From positions 53,665 to 117,664 of the forward strand of contig DAIDKF010000002.1 in NCBI GenBank assembly GCA_027450185.1: a stretch of DNA of 64,000 nt, given 5' to 3'. The notes under the pieces are model-generated. The model was not told the origin of the DNA. It saw nothing but the letters and a program-made list of their open reading frames with translations, and ran no database searches. Source of the stretch: Granulicella sp. GTDB taxonomy: Bacteria; Acidobacteriota; Terriglobia; Terriglobales; Acidobacteriaceae. This document shows, piece by piece, positions 18,404 through 26,846 of this stretch (positions within the stretch are counted from its first letter, which is position 1; every line of letters starts with the position of its first letter). A program made the translations under genes and the position numbers.

Positions 18404-19597
18404 ATGCCCCGCAGCCTATATCGCTATCGCCCCATCCACGCACTTTCTGAGGCGCTACTTGCCAGGCTTGCACCGCTTATCCCCGGAGGCGATGGTAGCC
18501 CCCTCTCAAAACCGCCCCAACGGGTGCTCATAATCAAATTTGGAGGGATGGGTGAAGCGGTCCTCGCCCGATCACTTGTAGAATGCCTTCGCGCACGAAA
18601 TCCCTCTATGTCATTCGACTATCTGGTCGAAAGCCGAACGGCAGAGGTAATGACCTTAGGCGCACCTGGAAGGAAAATTCTGTACTCCCCGCGCTCAGAC
18701 GACATGGGGCCGGCCTTAGGCATTCTCCGCAGGATTCGGGCACTCAAATACGAAGCGGTCCTGGATTTCGAGCAACATTCACTGCTCACCGCAGGTTTTG
18801 CAAGAGCATCTTCCATTCCTGTCAGGGTCGGATTTGCTCCGCCGGACTCCGGCCCGCGGAGCCACATGTTCACGCATCCTGTTCCCCTCCGGGAGACGGA
18901 GTCAATGTGGAGCTCCTTCATCCGCGTCGCGCAAGTCCTGGATCCGGACCTGCCTGCAGCATCGACCACTGTTCCTCTCCCGTACCCAGCAGACACCGAG
19001 GATTGGTTGGACCAGTGGTGGAGATCCCACGCGGAGCTGGCAAACGGGGGGCCGGCCGTCGCGATGCACATTGGGGTGGGGCCCAGCGCACAATATCGTC
19101 GTTGGCCGGCAGAGCGATTCGCCCATCTTGCGAAGATGATGGCAGGAATTCAGCCGGGGCTGACGGTCATTCTGACGGGCTCCCCGGAGGAGCAGCCAAT
19201 CCTAGCAGAGTTCAGGACCATATATTCCGGAAGGACCGTCGATGCGTCTGGCCTTGGGGGGATCGCCCGTACTGCCGCGCTGATGCGAAGGTGCGATCTA
19301 GTCGTCAGCAACGACACTGGCCTGATGCACCTGGGTGCGGCCATGGGAACGCCGACGGTTGGACTTTTTGGCGCCAGCAATCCAACTTGGTGGGCTCCAG
19401 TGGGACCAAGGGCAACCTACGTCTACACCAGCAGTCAGCCTTGCAGTCCATGCATCAACAGCTACCTGCGACATATTCCCGAGACCTGCACCGCCGCGAA
19501 GAGCAGTGCTTGCATGTGGGACATTGAAGTTCAGCACGTTCTTGATGCAGCCCGCAGGGTGGTCGTCGGGGATTGGCTAAGCAAACAATCGTCGTAG
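18404..19597 (+). CDS. Glycosyltransferase family 9 (heptosyltransferase-like)
   Basis: 397 residues. RVLIIKFGGMGEAVLARSLV at about 40-59 is the N-terminal motif of ADP-heptose:LPS heptosyltransferases. VAMHIGVGPSAQYRRWPAERFA is the central GT9 signature, and DLVVSNDTGLMHLGAAMGTP with VGLFGASNPTWWAPVG is the donor-site block. The C-terminus has CSPCINSYLRHIPETC and a final CM, a cysteine cluster common in this family. It would add a heptose or other sugar to a lipid A core or glycan at the inner membrane. It is transcribed alone, divergent from the flippase operon. The start is ATG at 18404; AAGGAG at 18383-18388 is rather far (15 nt). Confidence 0.88.
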   Translation: MPRSLYRYRPIHALSEALLARLAPLIPGGDGSPLSKPPQRVLIIKFGGMGEAVLARSLVECLRARNPSMSFDYLVESRTAEVMTLGAPGRKILYSPRSDDMGPALGILRRIRALKYEAVLDFEQHSLLTAGFARASSIPVRVGFAPPDSGPRSHMFTHPVPLRETESMWSSFIRVAQVLDPDLPAASTTVPLPYPADTEDWLDQWWRSHAELANGGPAVAMHIGVGPSAQYRRWPAERFAHLAKMMAGIQPGLTVILTGSPEEQPILAEFRTIYSGRTVDASGLGGIARTAALMRRCDLVVSNDTGLMHLGAAMGTPTVGLFGASNPTWWAPVGPRATYVYTSSQPCSPCINSYLRHIPETCTAAKSSACMWDIEVQHVLDAARRVVVGDWLSKQSS

Positions 19598-19680
19598 AGG
19601 CCCGTTTGACGGTCGCAGGATCCGCTTGCATCCTGCATACCCTGGATGCTGACCTTGGCGGCACGCGAGGAGGGAGGGTT

Positions 19681-19833
19681 ATGATTTCACATCGCCGGGA
19701 TGCCGAGGCCATCGACGCCAAGGAGATCGCTGCCGGTGAGCATCAACTCCGCACCCTCATCCAGCGTTTCCCCGTCTCCCCCGAAGCCTCCCAGGCCCGC
19801 GCTAAATTGAGTGCCCTGCACTCCCACGAGTAG
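19681..19833 (+). CDS. Short TPR-like open frame, possibly a gene fragment
   Basis: 50 residues starting MISHRRDAEAID and ending QRFPVSPEASQARAKLSAL. The second half matches the last helix pair of a TPR or YbgF/BamD-like repeat (LIQRFPxSPEAxQARAKL). The ATG at 19681 is preceded by GGAGGGAGGG, an unusually strong ribosome-binding site, so it may be translated. There is no signal peptide and only one repeat remains, so a truncated TPR gene is the simplest reading. It follows the GT9 gene by 83 nt on the same strand. Confidence 0.35.
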   Translation: MISHRRDAEAIDAKEIAAGEHQLRTLIQRFPVSPEASQARAKLSALHSHE

Positions 19834-20745
19834 CCCTTCATCGATTCAGCTACGCAAAGCATTTAATCATGTCTCAGTTTTGAGGGAGCGACGTACGCAG
19901 AGATCTACAAGCGGATACAAGGCTAGAGCGCTGCCTGCCTGATCGGTCGATCGCCGTGAGCTTTCGGCGGGAGCGCCGCGGACTAGCCGCCATCGCGCTG
20001 ACCAGCGACACCTCCATCCTGACCTCAGTGGGCAACGGCTATGCTATAATGCTTTCTTTTCCCGGCAGGTGGAGGCGCTGGGGACTGCGGGTGGCGCGCA
20101 AGAGGTTGAATCCTGAGGCGGACAGATCAGGATCGTCCGTACCGTAGAGGGCTTCTCCACGACGAGGCTGATCGCCAAGGGCGCCGAGGCGTCCTGTGCG
20201 GACTTCCCGTAGCCGCAGCCAAGGCCAGAATGCTCAGGTTTCGCCCAAACCAGGGAGTTTTCATGTGCCAACTCTATTGATTTTCAAAGTGCCGGAGAGA
20301 ATCGCAGAAAGCCCCATCCAGTACATCCGCCGTAACGAAAACAGGCTCGGTCGCAAGTAACGTCGGGGAGGGTTCAACCAGCTTGCGGACGACAAGCTGA
20401 CCTTCATCGAGGCCATAGTCCAGGAAACTTTCGATGGTTGGGCCGAAGGCGGATGGTTGCGAAGCGGCTTCGAACCGCTCTCACTTGCGGCGGTCGAATG
20501 CGCGGGTTCACGGGATGGAGGGCGCGGCTGAACGGTGCATTCAAGAGGGCTCTGTGGATGTGCGCATAAGGTCACCGCCGAAATTTTAGTCTCCAGCAAG
20601 TCTCCAGAACGCGGGCAAGTCGATGCACCCTCAGTAAACACCATAGTCTCGACGTGTTTCCGCATGCTGCACTGAAGGCTGCTGTAAGCCCGTGGTGGAA
20701 AGAGCTCTCTGCCATGAAACGGAGAAAGTTGGACAGCGGGCCAGA
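19834..20745. other. Gene-poor region with decayed open frames
   Basis: About 900 nt without an intact gene. A minus-strand frame at 20274-20480 looks like the end of a protein (listed separately). Directly after it, an ATG at 20265 opens MKTPWFGRNLSILALA, a signal-peptide-like start. A frameshift then seems to separate this from a GCGYGKSAQ continuation, so a broken lipoprotein gene is possible. An extended -10 element (TGCTATAAT) lies at 20041-20049 on the plus strand with no gene behind it. Nothing else convincing. Confidence 0.4.
20274..20480 (-). pseudogene. C-terminal remnant of an unidentified protein
   Basis: A minus-strand frame beginning right after a stop codon (20481-20483) reads ERFEAASQPSAF, IESFLDYGLDEGQLVVRKL and VFVTADVLDGAFCDSLRHF, then TAG at 20274-20276. 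Composition and codon use look protein-like. There is no start codon and the upstream sequence is in another frame (AFDRRK, then stop). I do not recognise the family. Read as the surviving end of a decayed gene. Confidence 0.3.
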
Positions 20746-22773
20746 CTACTTGCGTTCGACCGATAGGACGGTCACGCTGGCATGACGGAATGTATGAGTC
20801 CATCCGTTCGGCCCGACAGACTCGACACTGTCCACGGGAACCACGCGCTGGGGTGAGACCTCATTGTTGCCGTCGGCAAGCGAAGACGAACTCAGAGCGT
20901 GGATGGTGGCCGTTCGCTCCGCAGCAAATTCGTGCAGACGAATGGTTGTTGGAATATCTGTAGTCAGACTGCGATTGACGCAAAACAGAGTCAGCGTCTT
21001 CCTATCCTCGCTCAACGCCGCGGTTACATCCAGATACGGCACGGCGGCGATCTCCGGCAGACGCCGGACCCCGTTCGCTACCGCGTAGCTGCCGGCGGCT
21101 GTGGTCACGGAGACCAATTGTGCAGCATTCGCGCTGGCAAACATCTTAAACACGTAGTAGCCGGGAGATGCGTATACCTGACCGCGATTCTTCCAGATTC
21201 CGGCGAACTCCATGATCCCCGTCATGTCAGAGACGGGAACGACACCCGAGTTGCGCAAGAGCATGTTCAGGAAGCCGCCAGTGACGATGGCGCCACCCGT
21301 ATTGGTAAAGATCGGAGCATTGAGCGGGTTACCGACAAATAGCCACTCTGTGAAAGCCAGATGAACCCTCCCCTTGTAACCCGGCGTATCGTCGATCTGC
21401 TTCTGCGCATCATGCAACCTTCTTTCTAACTCGACAGGCAGGGCGAAGGCCGCAGCGTCTATGAAGCCCGGCGCAGGATCCTTCATCATCACTTCGCCGG
21501 TAGGCACGACAAAGTGGGTGGAAAGAAAGTTGAAGGTTCCAGGCGGACTGGTCAGTTGAATGGCGTTCCATTGCTTGAAGGAATCGGGATCGGCTCCGGT
21601 CGCAATCAACTGTGCAGCGGGATCGACCGAGCGCACAGCCTTGCTGAACTCCGCGGTGCGTCCAGCCAGTTCCTGGTGCGTTGGATAGCCCAAGTTCCAG
21701 TTTCCCCAAAGCTCATTACCCAGTTCCCACAGCAGGCCGGAGTGTTTCGACCAGTGTTCATCGACATATCGAACCCACGCGGCAGCTTCCTGCGGGGTGC
21801 CGCTGCCAAGATTCAAAGCAATCTGAGGTTGAGCGCCAATCTCGCGGCAGAAGTCCAGAAATTCGTCGGTGCCAAAGCTGTTGTACTCCGGGATGCCCCA
21901 CGCGATATTGCGTTGATTGATGCGTTTGTCGCGCGGCCCAACACCATCGATCCAGTGGTACGCCGAGGTGAAGTTGCCACCGAACCGCACCAGCGGCGAT
22001 TTCATCTCCCGGGCCATCTTCACCACGTCGGGATCGAGGCCATGAATGGCATCGGCCGGCATCAGTGAGAACTCGTCGAGATCGACCCTCTCATTGCCCT
22101 GAACCTCGACGACGAAGGCAGCAGGATCAAGCCGACGCAGTTGCCCTGGCTCGACGTGCAGCGTGAAGTTGTATTTCTTCCACGATGCCTGCTCTGCGTG
22201 GATATGCACTGAAGCGAGCACCTTCTCCTGGTCCCACGTGCGTAGCGACAGGGTTATTCCGTTATCTCCGCTCAGATGCCTGGCGTAAAAGCTGCCCACG
22301 TAATCCTGCGTGCGATGAATCGGCAGATAGACTCGCTGCTTGATTCCGGTGGACTGTCCGGGTACGCCGAGGACGCGCAAAGACTGCCAGGAGTTTGCAG
22401 CGTCGCCGTATTCGATCTCGTAGCGGTTCCCCTGACGCGCGTCGAGCGGCTCCCATGGAAGGGGCACAGCCAATTGGCTCGCCGTGCGCAACTCCGGGTT
22501 GTCGTGAAGCATATGGGCGTTCTTTTCAGGACTCCACAGCCCCGATTCAAAGCTGGGATTTTCGAGCAGCTCAGCCCACAGGCCGTTGTAGGTAGAGTTG
22601 CCGATCGGCTCGAGAAAGGTGCCAAAGATGGTGCGTGGAATCGTCTGTGCCTGCAGGTCTGCTGCGTGCACGTCAATGGTTGCTGTGGCGGGGATCGGCT
22701 CAGTCACCGTAATCTGACCATAGAGCGCGGGGACAAAGAAGAACGCGCACACATTACCTAGAAGCTTTTTCAT
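20746..22773 (-). CDS. Alpha-L-arabinofuranosidase, GH51
   Basis: Removes terminal alpha-L-arabinofuranose from arabinan or arabinoxylan oligomers with retention. 675 residues. Signal peptide ~1-19 (MKKLLGNVCAFFFVPALYG), so exported. A carbohydrate-binding-like beta domain (~110-235) precedes the TIM barrel. RFGGNFTSAYHWIDGVGPRDKR is the substrate-loop signature. Acid/base Glu354 lies in WELGNELWG and the nucleophile is probably Glu476 in LAFTEW. A C-terminal beta domain follows. The ATG at 22773 has GGAGG five bases upstream. It lies 105 nt downstream of the GH43 gene at 22879, same strand, so probably one transcript: endo-arabinanase then debranching enzyme. Confidence 0.92.
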   Translation of the reverse strand: MKKLLGNVCAFFFVPALYGQITVTEPIPATATIDVHAADLQAQTIPRTIFGTFLEPIGNSTYNGLWAELLENPSFESGLWSPEKNAHMLHDNPELRTASQLAVPLPWEPLDARQGNRYEIEYGDAANSWQSLRVLGVPGQSTGIKQRVYLPIHRTQDYVGSFYARHLSGDNGITLSLRTWDQEKVLASVHIHAEQASWKKYNFTLHVEPGQLRRLDPAAFVVEVQGNERVDLDEFSLMPADAIHGLDPDVVKMAREMKSPLVRFGGNFTSAYHWIDGVGPRDKRINQRNIAWGIPEYNSFGTDEFLDFCREIGAQPQIALNLGSGTPQEAAAWVRYVDEHWSKHSGLLWELGNELWGNWNLGYPTHQELAGRTAEFSKAVRSVDPAAQLIATGADPDSFKQWNAIQLTSPPGTFNFLSTHFVVPTGEVMMKDPAPGFIDAAAFALPVELERRLHDAQKQIDDTPGYKGRVHLAFTEWLFVGNPLNAPIFTNTGGAIVTGGFLNMLLRNSGVVPVSDMTGIMEFAGIWKNRGQVYASPGYYVFKMFASANAAQLVSVTTAAGSYAVANGVRRLPEIAAVPYLDVTAALSEDRKTLTLFCVNRSLTTDIPTTIRLHEFAAERTATIHALSSSSLADGNNEVSPQRVVPVDSVESVGPNGWTHTFRHASVTVLSVERK

Positions 22774-22878
22774 TATTCCTCCGTCGATCTCTTTTGCTTC
22801 TTAAAGCAGAAGCGCGTGAGCACAGGGCGTAGCGACTGCGATCAAGCGCATCCGTGCAACTCCAAGCAGCCGATTGAC

Positions 22879-25314
22879 TCACTGGAGCGTAGAAACGGTC
22901 ACATAGGTAAAGTCTGCCGTGTATCCGGATCGGTTTCCTGCATACAGGCATATCTTCTCGGCTGAACCCAATTGGTGAACCCACGTCCCGCTCTGTGTCC
23001 AGTTGACTCCGTCCAGGCTGCTGTACGCCGTGTAGTTTTGCTGGCCGTTTACGTTGCGTCGGGCGATGCGCAACCAGACGTTGACTGGCGGCGTCAGGGA
23101 GGGAGGACCAAGATTGGTGGCACCCCAGCTCGGGTATCCGGTGGCCTGCGGCGTCTCTGCTTTGATGAACTCCACCTGGCGGGTGTCGCTGTTGGAGTTT
23201 AGGTCCAGGCGAAGATAGTTGCTATCGTCTCCGTACAGGAGGATACCTGCCTGGGCATAGTCAGATCCTGCACCGTTAGCGGGAAGATTAATCGTCAGTT
23301 CAGTCTCTACTATGTAATCGCCGGGTGGAGCACTCTCTGCCAGCAGGGGCACCTTGGCCATGGCGTTTGTCGTGTCATAGGCGACGGTTGGCACCGAATA
23401 GGCATTACCAGTCAAGGTATACGCCGGCTGGCTATGGATAGAAGACCACTGTGAGCTTAGGGTTGGCTCGGTAAAGCTGTCCGACAAGGCTGGCAGTTTT
23501 GTCTTGGGAGTGTCCTGAGTTGCAAGCACGCCGGTATAACCGCTCTTGCCGCCGGGCTGCGCGGCGAGGAGCGGCTGCGGCGCGGTCTGGTCGGATGGAC
23601 CGAATCCACCGCGTGCCACTGGCCATCCGTTGACCCAGTCAAGAGCGTCGATGAACGCCGGACGAGCCGTATAGCCCACGTCGCCAGCGTAATAGGGACT
23701 GCTGCTGAGAATCCCGTGATACAGAATGTAGGCCTGTCCGGACTCATCGGCAAAGATCACGTTTCCGCCGGGACCGAGCACGTGGTTTCCATTCATCTTG
23801 AGCACGGGGGTTCCACCTACGTTCGTGGCCATCATCGATACACCCTGAGCATCGAGATAGGGTCCTGCCGGGGTGCTCGCGCGGGCTGCGAACACTCCAT
23901 AACCACTGAGCGGACCGTTGCAACAATTGGTAGATGAAGCAAACAGATAGTAATAACCATTCTGATACCACCAATTGCCACCTTCATAACGATTGTCCAT
24001 AGCCACCTGGACTTCACTGGCAGGGTCAGACGTCAATCCGTCCGCAGACAGCTTGCGAATATACAGACCACCGGTAAAACTGCCGAAGATGATCCACCGC
24101 TGGCCGGAGGAATCCTGAATCTCGTCCGGGTCAATGGTTGAGCGGTAAGCGCCGGCACAGCAGTTACTTGCCACTTCCGGTTGAACTACCGGGGTTCCGG
24201 AGTCCACAAAGGGGCCGGCCGGACTTGAGCTGGTGCCAACACCAATGGCGGATGCGCCACCGGCCAGACTGGTGGCCGAAGCTGCATAGTAGAGATAGTA
24301 TTTGCCGTTGAAGTACTTGATCGCCGGAGCCCACAGCAACGCGCCCGCTACATTAGCCCACGAGGGCAAACCGGAGAATGCGTTCCCTGCGTACATCCAG
24401 TTCGCAAGGTCGGAAGATTGAAAGATGTTGATGTAATGCGTATCAGGGTCGCCGGTATACAGCGAATCGCTGGTGCAATAGAGATACCATGTATCGCTGC
24501 CGCTGCTCTGATATTTATAAATGGCCGGGTCTGCACAACTGACCGCCTGGATCGATCCAGTGACATTGAGAGTAAGTGGGTTGGTATAGGTGGACGCAGC
24601 AGACACAGTAATCGCAACATTCACCGGCAGCGCTGTTGACGGTCCATAGCTTGAATCACCACTATATGCAGCGGTGATCGAGTTAGCGCCGACGGGAAGC
24701 AACGTCGAGGTAAGAGCCGCCACACCTGCGGGATTGAGAGCCGTAGTGCCCAGCGTTGCCGTTCCGTTCGTAAAGGTGACTTCGCCGGTTGGGGAGGAGC
24801 TTCCTGAGTTGGACGCAGCGGCAACGGTAGCCATCAGTTGGACGGGCAGCCCTTGTTCCGCGCTGGCGGCAGAGGATGTAAGCGTCAGCGTGGTTGGAAG
24901 GAGGGAAGCGGTGACGTCAACGGAGACGGCCAAGGAGGTGGATGAAGCGAAGGAAGCGTTTTCTGCGTAAGCAGCGGTAAGACTATGGGCCCCTACAGTC
25001 AACGAGGAGGTCGTATAGACTGCCGTTCCCGAGCTGCTCACACCAATAGCACCTAGACTGGTCGTTCCGTCATAGAAAGTTACAGAGCCTGTAGAGATGC
25101 TTCCATCTGTCGAACTGACTGTTGCGGTCAGGGTTACGGATGCGCCGGCCGTGACGGAGGCGCTCGAAGACGTAAGTGTGATGGAAGTCGCAGCGGGCGA
25201 CGGCGGTGTTGTTATGGAACTCGACGAGCCGGAGCTGCAACCAGAACAACCCGAAGCCAGTATCCATACTGCGAAGAAACCTGGCAAGAAGAAGGCAGAG
25301 ATCGAACGGTGCAT
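22879..25314 (-). CDS. GH43 arabinanase-type lipoprotein with Ig-like repeats
   Basis: 811 residues. The N-terminus MHRSISAFFLPGFFAV ends in a lipobox (ILASGC), so it is probably lipid-anchored. Two Ser/Thr-rich Big_3-type Ig-like repeats follow (~40-125 and ~130-225; VTAGASVTLTATVSS, GSVTFYDGTTSLG, AHSLTAAYAENASF). The GH43 five-blade propeller comes next with base Asp in SCADPAIYK, modulator in RSTIDPDEIQD and acid Glu in RYEGGNWWYQNGYYYLF, and a vicinal Cys pair (TNCCNG). A jelly-roll domain closes the protein (VETELTINLP, GILLYGDDSNYLRLDL). I use the ATG at 25314, with AGGGAA upstream, not the longer frame to 25494. Likely endo-1,5-alpha-L-arabinanase or arabinofuranosidase; upstream partner of the GH51 gene. 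Confidence 0.9.
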   Translation of the reverse strand: MHRSISAFFLPGFFAVWILASGCSGCSSGSSSSITTPPSPAATSITLTSSSASVTAGASVTLTATVSSTDGSISTGSVTFYDGTTSLGAIGVSSSGTAVYTTSSLTVGAHSLTAAYAENASFASSTSLAVSVDVTASLLPTTLTLTSSAASAEQGLPVQLMATVAAASNSGSSSPTGEVTFTNGTATLGTTALNPAGVAALTSTLLPVGANSITAAYSGDSSYGPSTALPVNVAITVSAASTYTNPLTLNVTGSIQAVSCADPAIYKYQSSGSDTWYLYCTSDSLYTGDPDTHYINIFQSSDLANWMYAGNAFSGLPSWANVAGALLWAPAIKYFNGKYYLYYAASATSLAGGASAIGVGTSSSPAGPFVDSGTPVVQPEVASNCCAGAYRSTIDPDEIQDSSGQRWIIFGSFTGGLYIRKLSADGLTSDPASEVQVAMDNRYEGGNWWYQNGYYYLFASSTNCCNGPLSGYGVFAARASTPAGPYLDAQGVSMMATNVGGTPVLKMNGNHVLGPGGNVIFADESGQAYILYHGILSSSPYYAGDVGYTARPAFIDALDWVNGWPVARGGFGPSDQTAPQPLLAAQPGGKSGYTGVLATQDTPKTKLPALSDSFTEPTLSSQWSSIHSQPAYTLTGNAYSVPTVAYDTTNAMAKVPLLAESAPPGDYIVETELTINLPANGAGSDYAQAGILLYGDDSNYLRLDLNSNSDTRQVEFIKAETPQATGYPSWGATNLGPPSLTPPVNVWLRIARRNVNGQQNYTAYSSLDGVNWTQSGTWVHQLGSAEKICLYAGNRSGYTADFTYVTVSTLQ

Positions 25315-25734
25315 GAAGGATTCCCTGTGGTGAGTAACTGCTCTCAAGGTCGTAAGACTTATGGTCGCTGCCCCGCTGTTATTGCTGCCACCAGGATCAG
25401 TCACTATAGCCCTGCGGGTGCACTGGCTAACAGTCACGTTAGTGGATTGTTGCATGAGAAGACCGCTTTTGTCCTTCAGTACATTCAGGCGCAAGAGCTA
25501 ATTGATTTCGGGGTCGATTATGCGATCTTGCCAAGCTTTCGATTTGCGCGCGCTCGCTTTGAATTGGCGCTTTGAGTTCATGAACTGGGTGGACATTGCC
25601 TTTCGCACGCCGAGAGGCTGAGTCGTCCACAATCTACTAATTGACATACGCCATTCGCTATCATACAAAGGGGTGCAGTAAACGGTTACCAACATCGTTT
25701 CTACATATCCAATCTACCTCGCCAGGAGTCGCCT
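25315..25734. other. Divergent regulatory region between two GH43 genes
   Basis: 420 nt between the minus-strand lipoprotein GH43 and the plus-strand GH43. It contains a good plus-strand promoter and operator-like dyad (listed at 25641-25690). On the minus strand a TATAGT hexamer at 25403-25408, with a poor -35, could serve the gene starting at 25314. Otherwise no gene; open frames here are short and lack ribosome-binding sites. Confidence 0.5.
25641..25690 (+). promoter_or_regulatory. Sigma-70 promoter with overlapping LacI-type operator, for GH43 at 25735
   Basis: TTGACA at 25641-25646, a 17-nt spacer and TACAAA at 25664-25669. The expected start of transcription is near 25676. The dyad GTAAACGGTTACC (25678-25690) begins there, a position from which a bound repressor would block initiation. 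The same dyad type recurs at five other sites in the window. Confidence 0.65.
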
Positions 25735-26775
25735 GTGTCCCTTCGATGGAAAGCTCTTCTAACTTTCTCTGCGGTTCTGCTTGCGGCAAGGAGTGCATCG
25801 CCGCAGAAGGCGCATGTTTTTAGTCTCTCCGGAGACGTGGCAGGGACGCACGATCCCTCGATTGCGAAGGACGGAGATACCTGGTACGTCTTCGCTACCG
25901 GCAGGACTCCCGCTGGCGGCCAGTTTGCCGTGCGCTGCTCAACCGACCTATCCCATTGGAAGATGTGCGGACAAGTCTTCGACGCGATTCCTGCATGGAT
26001 TCAGAAGATCAGCCCTGGGACGAAGGACCTTTGGGCACCCGATGTCTCCTATGAAAACCATGAATACCGGCTGTATTATGCGTACTCGTTGTTCGGGAAG
26101 AATACTTCGGGGATTGCGCTGGCGGTGAACAAGACGCTGGATCCGACCTCTCCGAACTTCCGGTGGGTGGATAAGGGGCTGGTTTTAGAGTCCACTACCG
26201 AGGACAACTTCAACGCCATCGATCCCAATTTTGTCCGTGATCGCCAAGGCGGAGATTGGCTGGCGTTCGGCAGCTTCTGGGATGGCATCAAGATGCGGCG
26301 ACTGGATCATGCAACTGGATTACTGTCGTCTGCGGATACGAAGCTGTACTCGCTGGCACGACGTGCGCAGCCCGCGGACGCGACGCCGGCGCCTCCTGGG
26401 CTGCCACCGAACTGGGAGGCCATCGAGGCTCCGTTCATTGTGTTCCATGGCGGATATTACTATCTGTTTACGTCCTGGGACCTTTGCTGTCGCGGCGTAA
26501 AGAGCACGTACAAGACCATGGTGGGCCGGTCAAAGACTGTGACGGGGCCGTATGTGGATGAGTCGGGCAAGCTGTTGCTGCAGGGCGGAGGAAGCCCGGT
26601 ATTGCTCGCAAACTCACGCTGGCTGGGGCCCGGTGGAGAGAGTCTTCTGGTGAGGCCGAGGGGCGAAGACCTCATCGTGTTTCATGCCTACGACGCAAAG
26701 ACGGGAAGGCCTTCGATGCAGCTTTCGACGATCGACTGGACGGGCGGTTGGCCTCATGCTGCATTGGAGCCATAA
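25735..26775 (+). CDS. Secreted GH43 endo-1,5-alpha-L-arabinanase-like enzyme
   Basis: 346 residues with a signal peptide (~1-21, SLRWKALLTFSAVLLAARS). A compact single-domain five-blade propeller. The catalytic triad can be placed: base Asp40 in AGTHDPSIA, modulator Asp163 in FNAIDPNFV, acid Glu231 in WEAIEAPFIV. The signature YYLFTSWDLCCRGVKSTY followed by VGRSKTVTGPYVD is characteristic of the endo-arabinanase branch of GH43. The start is GTG at 25735, with AGGAG eight bases upstream; the ATG further in would cut off the signal peptide. Monocistronic and convergent with the GH43 at 26847. Confidence 0.92.
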   Translation: MSLRWKALLTFSAVLLAARSASPQKAHVFSLSGDVAGTHDPSIAKDGDTWYVFATGRTPAGGQFAVRCSTDLSHWKMCGQVFDAIPAWIQKISPGTKDLWAPDVSYENHEYRLYYAYSLFGKNTSGIALAVNKTLDPTSPNFRWVDKGLVLESTTEDNFNAIDPNFVRDRQGGDWLAFGSFWDGIKMRRLDHATGLLSSADTKLYSLARRAQPADATPAPPGLPPNWEAIEAPFIVFHGGYYYLFTSWDLCCRGVKSTYKTMVGRSKTVTGPYVDESGKLLLQGGGSPVLLANSRWLGPGGESLLVRPRGEDLIVFHAYDAKTGRPSMQLSTIDWTGGWPHAALEP

Positions 26776-26846
26776 GACCAACTCGTGCTCTTGCGGGTGA
26801 CGCGGCGCGTAATCATTCCTTAAATCTGGTCCTCTATTCAGCAAAT

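Noticed and set aside
19956..20147. Plus-strand open frame behind an extended -10 element
   Set aside because: No ribosome-binding site and no protein-like pattern; the TATAAT-like hexamer alone is not enough.
20451..20482. Inverted repeat AGCGG / CCGCT around TTCGAA resembling a tRNA T-arm
   Set aside because: No acceptor, D or anticodon arms around it; only a short hairpin inside a decayed frame.
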